This document shows, piece by piece, positions 1 to 6,993 of a stretch of DNA of 16,844 bases; the first letter of the stretch is position 1; each line of letters begins with the position of its first letter. The notes beneath the pieces were generated by a model. It saw only the letters and a list, made by a program, of their open reading frames with translations, did not search any database and was not told where the DNA came from. The stretch covers positions 1 through 16,844 of the forward strand of contig JAKAWN010000110.1 of the NCBI GenBank assembly GCA_021827245.1. The letters are read 5' to 3'. Source of the stretch: Acidobacteriota bacterium. Lineage in GTDB: Bacteria > Acidobacteriota > Terriglobia > UBA7540. A program made the position numbers and the translations under genes.

Positions 1-376
1 CCCGGCAGACAGAGTGTTCCCCGGACGGCTTATTGATAAAGATATAGGAACAGGGCGAAAAGACGGCCTGAGCGTTGTTGTCCTATTCCGCCCCGGAAGC
101 TGCCGTTTGAAAATCGCAGCATGTCCGGATAGTCGAGGTGGAGGGAGAAGGGATTTTGATGCTGAGGGGGGCGAGTTTTTCACGGGCGCCGGGACATCCT
201 CCGGATGAAGCTCGGCGGAACAGACCTTGTACTTCCGCAAGGTTGTCCCTTTGGGAAAGAGCATCCGCTGATGCTCCGGCCGGCTTTTTCAGTCAGGGGG
301 ATGCGCGATCCCAACCGAGGGATATCCGCTTTCAAAAGGGGGCTGCACAAACTGATAGGCTGCAACTCTCGGCGTG
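1..376. other. Non-coding left flank, no gene recognised
   Basis: Short open frames exist on both strands, but none has a convincing ribosome binding site, family signature or plausible composition. The stretch lies downstream of the minus-strand VOC gene. The only structure I can support is the hairpin at 259-276. Confidence 0.5.
259..276 (-). terminator. Hairpin downstream of the VOC gene, possible weak terminator
   Basis: A perfect 7-bp inverted repeat, GAGCATC/GATGCTC, surrounds a 4-base loop. It sits about 100 bases past the VOC stop codon. On the minus strand only three T follow the stem. On the plus strand a run of five T lies a few bases beyond it. It could be a weak or bidirectional terminator; this is inferred from structure only. 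Confidence 0.25.
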
Positions 377-1432
377 CTATTTCGTGCGCGGTTGGTTCCA
401 AATGAGCTCGACCGTAACTCCGCCGTGCTGGCCCGTGTCGAGATAAGCAAAACGGCCTTTGCTGCCATTGCTATCCCATGCCCCGCTCATGGACACGTTT
501 ACGCCCTTGGCCTTGAGGTGCGCGATGGCTGCGTTCATATCTTTGACGCTAAACCCCAAATGATGGAAGCCTTCGCCGTGCTCTTTCTGATACTCAACGT
601 AATCACTCGGGCCCACAGTGGGCTGAATCCACTCGAGCGGAAGCTCACCCGCCCGGTTCCAGCCGAGGTCCATCTCGAATTTCCCAGGCTTCCCGCGATA
701 TATCCTGTCGAGACTGACGTTGTGTACTATCTGCAGGCCACCGAAACCTATCCGCTGCCAAAACGCGCTGACTTTGCGAACGTCAGGAACAACGAAACCA
801 TAATGATTGATCTTGTTGAACGGGTATTCGTTGGCGCGTGGGGTTTCGCCGCCGAGCGGCCAGTCGGGGTTGTACGTCAACTCCAAGGTGATGCCTCCAC
901 CCTCGGGCGCTGTATCCAGGTAGGCGAACCTTCCTTCGCCCTTCTGCCCTTCCCAGCTTCCGGATTGCACCACGCCCACGCCTCGCCTCTTGAAATACTG
1001 AATCTGCTCGTCCATGACGGCAGGGCTCGGCATCTGGTAAACAAGGTGGTGCACGCCGTCACCGTGCTTCGCAAGAAACTCGTTATATACGCTGTGACCT
1101 TCGACCGGTTGGATCCATTCGATCTGGACGCCGCCGATGTCACCAAAGGCCATTTTCAATTTCAGCGGCGTCTTCTTGCCGCGATATATTACGTCTGGGA
1201 AGTCCATTACACCGGCACGATGAATGTTCCGGAGACCCAGCATTTGCCAGTAATCCACCACCGAATCCAGATCCTTCACCACCCAGCCGACCTGCACGAC
1301 GTGGTCGTAAAGGGAACGATCAATTGTTGGCTGGGCCACCCGGCCGGAGATTGGTGAGCCAAGCACGACGGAACCTGTCGCGAGGCATAAAGCCGCGACG
1401 ACAAGAGTTCTGGCGATCCCCTTGCTGGCCAT
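377..1432 (-). CDS. Exported protein with two VOC (glyoxalase/epimerase-fold) domains
   Basis: The start at 1432 is chosen because AAGGAGG sits 6-7 bases upstream; an in-frame ATG at 1480 lacks such a site. The 351-aa product begins with a signal peptide (about residues 1-25, hydrophobic LVVAALCLA, cleavage near VLG-S), so it should act outside the cytoplasm. Two tandem VOC domains follow (about 40-190 and 207-345). Each keeps the four expected metal ligands of the superfamily: H44, E105, H128/129, E184 and H210, E267, H290/291, E342. Known VOC enzymes are epimerases, lyases and dioxygenases using a divalent metal; which reaction applies here cannot be told. It is the last gene of the minus-strand carbohydrate cluster, 289 bases after the GH42 gene, so it may have its own promoter. 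The fold is certain; the substrate is unknown. Confidence 0.88.
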   Translation of the reverse strand: MASKGIARTLVVAALCLATGSVVLGSPISGRVAQPTIDRSLYDHVVQVGWVVKDLDSVVDYWQMLGLRNIHRAGVMDFPDVIYRGKKTPLKLKMAFGDIGGVQIEWIQPVEGHSVYNEFLAKHGDGVHHLVYQMPSPAVMDEQIQYFKRRGVGVVQSGSWEGQKGEGRFAYLDTAPEGGGITLELTYNPDWPLGGETPRANEYPFNKINHYGFVVPDVRKVSAFWQRIGFGGLQIVHNVSLDRIYRGKPGKFEMDLGWNRAGELPLEWIQPTVGPSDYVEYQKEHGEGFHHLGFSVKDMNAAIAHLKAKGVNVSMSGAWDSNGSKGRFAYLDTGQHGGVTVELIWNQPRTK

Positions 1433-1721
1433 TTTGATCCTCCTTGAGAGCTGATTGCCCATTCTCCCGCAGTTGCACATTCGACTCGATCCGAATTACC
1501 GCCTTGACCTTTCAATTCTCGAAAATGTACAACTGTTCCCCGGAATTAAATAGAACCTCTTGAATCCGTTCGACCTCTGTTAAGCGCGCTTCGTCTGTGT
1601 TCAGCCGGGGAGTTCAATGAAATCTTGGGCGTTTGGTTTCCACGGCAAAGGCGCCCCAAAGGCGGAGATCACTTGCATCCCCAAGCAGCCTCAAAAAGGA
1701 TCTCTTCGAACACATCGCCAA

Positions 1722-3944
1722 TCACGGCGTCTCAACAATGATGAGGTTCCACGGCTTGAGCGTTACATGTTGACCAGTTGCCAAGCCGCTGTCAGTCAGC
1801 AAGTCCTTTCCGGAAGACCCTGAATAGACGAATGATACCGGCTTGCCCGAGTAGTTAAAATAATAACTCATAGACTTGCCGAATCGGTTCCTTCCATGCT
1901 GAACGTGAATCACAGATGGAAGCTCCTGGTTGGCGCCTTCCATTCCTGCCTGCCGTAGAACACGAAGGAGCACGTTTCTCTGCAGATCATCAGAAAGGTA
2001 CGTTCCTTCATAAAGCAGAGTGCCTGCCCCGTACCGGTTTTCAGTAATGGCCGGCCAACGTCCGAAGAAAGGATGCTCATAGTAGGCTAAGGCCTTTGCG
2101 TGCTCAAGCATCAGAAATTCAGCCCAGTACATAACCTTGTTGTTCGTCCCGGCATGGAACGGGTCTCCTTTCAGCTCCAGTGGATGCTCCAGGTTGGAAA
2201 ATTCCTGGTAACTGGCCCCGACTACTTCCCGCAGAGGACCTGGCGCCCGCACCCAGCGCACGGCGCAGTTTTCATTGGCAAAGCCGCTCTTGAACGTCAT
2301 TACGACGTGACCGCCTGTCTTTACATAGTCAGAGATCCGCTGCAGGAGAGAGTCATCTGCTATGTACAGCGCGGGTACAACGAGAAGCTTGTACTGCGAA
2401 AAATCCCCGGTCTCGGAGAATACAAAGTCCACTCCGACATTCAGCTTGTACAACGCACCGTGAAGTTGCCGGACTAGAGAAGCATAGTCCGCCACAGGAT
2501 GCCCCGGGGACCACTGAGGACTGCTCCATGTGAACGGCATATCATTGATTGCGTTCAAAGAGTCCCTGCTCCACAGGATCGCCACCTGATTCTCAATTCG
2601 CAGACCCACCAACCGCGGCCCGATTCTTTGAAGTTCATGCGCGGTCTGGGACACCTCTTTATAGGCGCGATTCGGTTCGAAATCGTGTGAAAGAACGCCC
2701 TTCCAGTAGGTCTCCTGATTGGCCGGTATCGACGCCCAGTGCCAATACTCCACCATGTCGGCGCCGTTCGAGAGATGAGTGTAAACATCCTGCCGTAACT
2801 GCCCATCATAAGGGGGGAATTGAAATGCTGAGTTCCAGCCGGTGGTTTGGGCGTTGGTCTCTGTCACCAGAAAATTGCCATGCTTGAGCGCACGGGTGAA
2901 ATCCTCGACCAGCGACTGCTGTGAGCCGTCGAAACTGTCCTGTGTTTCATGATAGACGTTGACCGCAGGAATATCGAGCGAGGAAGCGACGGCTCCTTCA
3001 TTCACATCGTAGTGCATAGCTCCGGCGAAATCGGTGGTCACGAACTGGTGCGGGCCGCGAAACTCTCTGACGATCTCAGCCTGCCAGGCCAGATAGTCGG
3101 TCACGCGCATCTGTTGCCACCTCGACCATTCCAGCTTGTAGCCCGTGCTCTGCGCACTGTCGCGGGTGGGCATATTTTCCCACCCATTCACGTCTTCACC
3201 CCAGTAATTCAGAAACCAGGCCCTGTTGAGGTTGTCAGTGCTGCCGAACTTTTCCTTGAGGTGGTCAACAAACCCGACAAATACGTCACGATTGGACGCT
3301 CCATAGGAGGCTGTCTCGTTATCAATCTGCCACCCGATGACGTTCGGGTCGTTCCGGTAATGCGCAACCAGATTCCTGATCACTCTCTGGGCATAGAACC
3401 GGAAAGTCGGGTTCTCGATGTCCATGTTCTGGCGCATTCCGTAAAATGTCTTCGCGCCTCCAAGCGGGCGGACTAACACCTCTGGATGCTCATGGTACAG
3501 CCACGTGGGAATGGAATACGTTGGTGTGCCCATGATCACTTTGATTCCAGCTTTACCCATGGCCTCGACGACGCGATCCATCCACTCATATTGGAAATGC
3601 CCATCCTCCGGCTCCCAGAGGCTCCATGTGGACTCTCCCATGCGTACCACGTTCAGACCGGCTTCGGTCATGAGCTTCACATCCTGGTCAAGACGCTCAT
3701 ACGGTTCGTACTCGTGATAGTAGGCGACGCCATACAGAACTGTGGGGAAGGTAACAGGAGGATTGGAAAGCCCGGAGGCAACTGGCGCGGCAGAGGGCTC
3801 CTGGTGTGTCAGCGTCACTGCTGCGTGATCTTGCTCCCCCGGGTTATTCTCTTGCGATTGAGCTGGTAACCCGAATCCCGCTCCGACTGTGGCTGCAAGA
3901 CTTGCAGACTGCAGAAAATGCCGGCGTGTGAATTTGTTTTTCAT
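1722..3944 (-). CDS. GH42 beta-galactosidase, Tat-exported
   Basis: The 740-aa protein starts with a twin-arginine signal (TRRHFLQ at residues 6-12, hydrophobic SLAATVGAGFG, cleavage near residue 30). GGGAGG lies about 7 bases before the ATG. The TIM barrel begins near residue 68 (YGVAYYHEYEP). The GH42 catalytic acid/base is visible as E210 in WQIDNE and the nucleophile as E362 in LVTETNAQTTGW. A glutamine-amidotransferase-like middle domain (about 450-650) and a small C-terminal beta domain complete the usual GH42 layout and length. The enzyme should remove terminal beta-D-galactose from oligosaccharides. Many GH42 enzymes are cytoplasmic; Tat export places this one in the periplasm or outside. 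Neighbours are the GH50 gene (upstream, 710-base gap) and the VOC gene (downstream). A related beta-galactoside or arabinoside specificity cannot be excluded. Confidence 0.93.
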   Translation of the reverse strand: MKNKFTRRHFLQSASLAATVGAGFGLPAQSQENNPGEQDHAAVTLTHQEPSAAPVASGLSNPPVTFPTVLYGVAYYHEYEPYERLDQDVKLMTEAGLNVVRMGESTWSLWEPEDGHFQYEWMDRVVEAMGKAGIKVIMGTPTYSIPTWLYHEHPEVLVRPLGGAKTFYGMRQNMDIENPTFRFYAQRVIRNLVAHYRNDPNVIGWQIDNETASYGASNRDVFVGFVDHLKEKFGSTDNLNRAWFLNYWGEDVNGWENMPTRDSAQSTGYKLEWSRWQQMRVTDYLAWQAEIVREFRGPHQFVTTDFAGAMHYDVNEGAVASSLDIPAVNVYHETQDSFDGSQQSLVEDFTRALKHGNFLVTETNAQTTGWNSAFQFPPYDGQLRQDVYTHLSNGADMVEYWHWASIPANQETYWKGVLSHDFEPNRAYKEVSQTAHELQRIGPRLVGLRIENQVAILWSRDSLNAINDMPFTWSSPQWSPGHPVADYASLVRQLHGALYKLNVGVDFVFSETGDFSQYKLLVVPALYIADDSLLQRISDYVKTGGHVVMTFKSGFANENCAVRWVRAPGPLREVVGASYQEFSNLEHPLELKGDPFHAGTNNKVMYWAEFLMLEHAKALAYYEHPFFGRWPAITENRYGAGTLLYEGTYLSDDLQRNVLLRVLRQAGMEGANQELPSVIHVQHGRNRFGKSMSYYFNYSGKPVSFVYSGSSGKDLLTDSGLATGQHVTLKPWNLIIVETP

Positions 3945-4222
3945 CTCGGCCTCCCGGACTTAATCTCGACTTCGATCGTCCAGCAAAAAACACTCTAAGA
4001 CGGACGGTAATGCTCCTACTTGTGACGGCGATTCTCGCGTATTCCATTTTGAACATCTTACTTGCGAAGTCCCGCATCACCCTGCCGGACCGATAGCGCA
4101 TAGCGTCCCGCCATATCGTGGTACACCTGGTTTCCGTTTCCACCCAACAAGCCACATCCATCACGCTTGTTGCCTCGGCAAAAATCCCTCGGGACTTACA
4201 CGAAGACGGACAGGTTTACATG

Positions 4223-4232
4223 AATCCTGTTG
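4223..4232 (+). promoter_or_regulatory. AATCCTGTTG motif upstream of GH42
   Basis: One of three exact copies seen in the window, all in intergenic DNA of the carbohydrate cluster. A looser relative (TTTCCTGTTGAA) lies near 4391-4402. It may be a transcription-factor half-site; no family is recognised. Confidence 0.2.
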
Positions 4233-4353
4233 GGTTCTTCGATTCTATCCCGATAGCTCCCGTGGATTCTCTCAAGACCAGCTCCGGATCCAAGAGGTTT
4301 TCCCGGCCAGGTGGCCGCTCCTTAGACAACTCTGGAACTGCGGGTTCGAAAAT

Positions 4354-4385
4354 CAGGTTGCCCTGCTTCAAAGGCTAGCAACCTG
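4354..4385. repeat. 8-bp inverted repeat between GH50 and GH42
   Basis: CAGGTTGC and GCAACCTG are perfect complements separated by 16 bases. A 3-bp inner pairing (CCT/AGG) is also possible. There is no T tract, so it is not a classical terminator. It lies about 270 bases after the GH50 stop and about 410 before the GH42 start. It could be an operator or an RNA structure. Confidence 0.3.
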
Positions 4386-4654
4386 CATGATTTCCTGTTG
4401 AATCATTCGCTGCATGGAATCGTGTTCCCATCCATAAGACAGGGATATAACCCAGAAATCAGCCAACATTGCCAAGAATTAAGCCTTAGTAATGCATGCG
4501 CTTCGAGTGCGCGTCACCACAGCGCCCTGAAACGCAGATCTCATGCGGCGAATGCGAGGCGGAATTAACGTGGCATGCCGAGCAGAACTCAATTGATGAG
4601 GGCGTTGCTATGCCGCTCCAGGTCCAATCCGGTCTGCAGGGCCTGATCAATTCT

Positions 4655-6847
4655 CTACATCCTGGAACGTCGTTCGTACACCTCCGAGCTAACCGCCTTG
4701 GCGGTTTCCACCATCTCTCGATAAGGCGTGTCCGTGACGGAGACAAACCCGATGTTGTAGTTTTCTCCATCACCGGCTCTGCCGGTCAGAGGTTCATCGT
4801 AATACTGGAACCATTGGCAGCCGACAAACGCCGGAAGGCCCTCGACACTCTCCAGATACTTCTTGTACATCGCCGCCCGCGCCTGCTGGTTCGGTGTTGA
4901 AACTAGCCCCGTGTGGAACATCCCCCGGTCCACAGCCCCGAAGTGAAATTCCGCATCCATACAGGGCCTGTTCAGCGGCGTCGTGAAGGCCCACTCCTTC
5001 GGATCGAGATGCGATTGATAGATGTCGAAACTTACAACGTCGCAGTAGCGTGCTGAGGCCTCGACTGCTTCCGGCGTTCTCGATGCGAATTTGACGCCCA
5101 GATAAAGATGGTGCGGATCATATTTCTTAAGGGCGTCGCGGATGATCCTGAAGTACTGATCCGCATCCAGCGTCAGAAAATTACTGAAGTCTTTCCTCAT
5201 CTGCGGATTCAGTACCTCGGGTGGCTTATAGGGCTCATCCAGCAATGCCGACCAGGAGGCAAAGTGTGTGCTCCAACCCTTGTTCAACTGCTCAATGCTT
5301 CTATAATGCGACTCTAATTGTTTAACGAACGCTCGCTTGGCAGGTAAGGTGCCATTAGCCGAAAGTGCCCCGTATGCAAGACCATAATGCGTTCGGTCGG
5401 TATTGCCCCCGCCCCACGATAGCTCGTTGTCGACATAATAGCCGATACACCAGGGGTCTCCACGATGCAGCTTGGCGACCGCTCGGATGTCAGCATTCGC
5501 CGCCGCTATGTATTGGGGATCGAAAGGATCGGGCATGGGTCCCCAGTAATCATTGCCACTGGGAACATGCGCAAAATGCCCATGGATCGTAATGGTCGCG
5601 ACATAGGGGACTTTCTTGTAGGCGTAGAGAGCCGGGTCAGACCAGTTGCCGATAGTATTAAATCCCCATGCCCGCAGCCGATCGAGGGCCGTGATTCGCC
5701 AATCCTCCAGCCAGTTGGCGCCGTATTTCCTTTCCAGGTTCGCGTTGTAAAATCCAAATGTCTGTCCCTCCCTCACAGGACCGTAAACGACACGCTTTTC
5801 ACTACCATAGAACTTGCTCAGAGGATCTTCGGTTCCCGGCAACCACGTGAACATCTCTCTGCGGCCAGTCACAAACGTGTAAGAGTCGCCGTTGGGGCGG
5901 ACACTGATTACGTCAATCCCCATCGAAAAGAAGAGGTGGCCATCAGGATCTACGAGCCACCACTTGCCATTTCGCTTGACCGTGCTGAAGTACCCCGTCG
6001 TGGCCACGTGCGGTCCCGAGGCCCAGCCTCCGTACTCATCGCGATCCGGAAGCATGGGATGCGCCTTTAGTTCCTCTTCCTCCTGCTGCTTCTGCGCCAG
6101 CAGGCCCTGCAAGCTCTTGACCTTGCCTGGCCAGTCTTCCCGTGTGTACTGGCCAAAGCGGTCCACGATTCCTTTGTAGTTGAAAGGGGGCAGCAGCCGG
6201 ATATTATCAACAATCACGGAACGCGTATCGGCGGCATGCTGGAAGGAGAGCTTGAGGCCTGTGACGTTCTCGGCGCTGATCGGCTTATCGGCACCCGGCA
6301 TCATGCTGAAAGGCATGACTCCGGATACTGTCGGTGGTCCGCCGCGCATCCCGTGGGCAATCGGAGAACTGGGGCCAAAACCGTAGTAGTAACTAACGGT
6401 GGCATGTGGTGCGACGTTGCCGTTATAGTCAGTGGTCAGGTGGCTGGATCCCGCTCCAGATCCGATGTCCAGTTGCATGCCAACCTGGATTTCATGGTCA
6501 GATGGATTCACCACGTCAACAGCCGCCGCTCCGTACTTCTGCCAATCCCACGGCTTGGTTCCGGAAAGCAGTTCAACCGAGGCCGTCCCCGGCTGGCTGA
6601 ACTCAACCTCAAGCGCTCTCTTCCCATTCGTCACACCTTCTGTTGTAAGTGAAGCCTTGCAATCCGCCAGCTTAAGCTGCTGAAGGTCGCTCTGAGACTC
6701 AAAGGAAGTGACGGTGACCGTCTTGCTCCTCGTTGTCTGGCTCTGGGTGCAAGAAGTCTCCAGTCCAGCCAGAGATGCCAGAAGAAGCACGCTCAGATAC
6801 CGAAGGATTCTTCTGCCTGAAGTTCCCACCTCAATATTTTTTACCAT
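4655..6847 (-). CDS. GH50 beta-agarase-like glycoside hydrolase
   Basis: The start at 6847 is preferred because GGAGG lies 5 bases before it; in-frame ATGs at 6868 and 6904 are less well placed. The 730-aa product has a hydrophobic N-terminus (about 14-30, YLSVLLLASLAGL) followed by Cys33, a possible but atypical lipoprotein site. Residues about 40-220 form a carbohydrate-binding-like beta domain, then a charged linker (about 235-265), then a TIM barrel. GH50 signatures are clear: acid/base E475 in YYVDNELSWG and nucleophile E633 in MDAEFHFGAVDRGMFH, as in structurally characterised exo-beta-agarases of the family. The length matches GH50. Known members release neoagarobiose or neoagarotetraose from agarose; the exact galactan used here is inferred. 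It lies 146 bases after the beta-helix gene on the same strand, probably co-transcribed. Confidence 0.9.
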   Translation of the reverse strand: MVKNIEVGTSGRRILRYLSVLLLASLAGLETSCTQSQTTRSKTVTVTSFESQSDLQQLKLADCKASLTTEGVTNGKRALEVEFSQPGTASVELLSGTKPWDWQKYGAAAVDVVNPSDHEIQVGMQLDIGSGAGSSHLTTDYNGNVAPHATVSYYYGFGPSSPIAHGMRGGPPTVSGVMPFSMMPGADKPISAENVTGLKLSFQHAADTRSVIVDNIRLLPPFNYKGIVDRFGQYTREDWPGKVKSLQGLLAQKQQEEEELKAHPMLPDRDEYGGWASGPHVATTGYFSTVKRNGKWWLVDPDGHLFFSMGIDVISVRPNGDSYTFVTGRREMFTWLPGTEDPLSKFYGSEKRVVYGPVREGQTFGFYNANLERKYGANWLEDWRITALDRLRAWGFNTIGNWSDPALYAYKKVPYVATITIHGHFAHVPSGNDYWGPMPDPFDPQYIAAANADIRAVAKLHRGDPWCIGYYVDNELSWGGGNTDRTHYGLAYGALSANGTLPAKRAFVKQLESHYRSIEQLNKGWSTHFASWSALLDEPYKPPEVLNPQMRKDFSNFLTLDADQYFRIIRDALKKYDPHHLYLGVKFASRTPEAVEASARYCDVVSFDIYQSHLDPKEWAFTTPLNRPCMDAEFHFGAVDRGMFHTGLVSTPNQQARAAMYKKYLESVEGLPAFVGCQWFQYYDEPLTGRAGDGENYNIGFVSVTDTPYREMVETAKAVSSEVYERRSRM

Positions 6848-6917
6848 AATGGCCTCCAGCAAATTCATATCGGGCGGATTTGCCCAAATCGGCTTAACCA
6901 GCATCCAGTGTAGGTCG

Positions 6918-6928
6918 CAACAGGATTA
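6918..6928 (-). promoter_or_regulatory. TAATCCTGTTG motif upstream of GH50
   Basis: On the minus strand this reads TAATCCTGTTG, 71-81 bases before the GH50 start codon. The same 11 bases occur at 10134-10144 upstream of GH16 in the opposite orientation. Candidate operator; function inferred from recurrence only. Confidence 0.25.
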
Positions 6929-6993
6929 GCGCAAACAACAATTTGCACCAGAGTTTGTTGGCCACTTAGCCGGCTGACAGAAATCAATAAGGC

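Larger units (their letters stand above)
3945..4654. other. 710-base intergenic stretch between GH42 and GH50
   Basis: No gene is convincing here. Open frames of up to about 100 codons lack family signatures and ribosome binding sites, and one overlaps the GH42 5' end in another frame. The region should hold the GH42 promoter and the 3' end of the GH50 transcript. It contains an 8-bp inverted repeat (4354-4385) and a copy of the AATCCTGTTG motif (4223-4232). Confidence 0.5.

Noticed and set aside
374..1357. Long plus-strand open frame across the VOC gene (327 codons)
   Set aside because: It is the complement of a clear VOC gene with ribosome binding site and conserved metal ligands; the plus-strand translation has no family features.
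15..1544. TGTTCCCCGGA occurring at 15-25 and 1534-1544
   Set aside because: A repeated 11-mer is expected many times by chance in a window of this size, and the sites share no context.
3844..4164. 106-codon minus-strand frame overlapping the GH42 start
   Set aside because: It overlaps the Tat signal region of GH42 in another frame, has no recognisable domain and no good ribosome binding site.
4118..4378. 86-codon plus-strand frame in the GH42/GH50 gap
   Set aside because: No ribosome binding site, no domain and low-complexity composition; judged a chance frame.
4342..4385. GGTTCGAA resembling a tRNA T-loop
   Set aside because: The flanking bases do not form a T stem and no anticodon or acceptor arm can be drawn.
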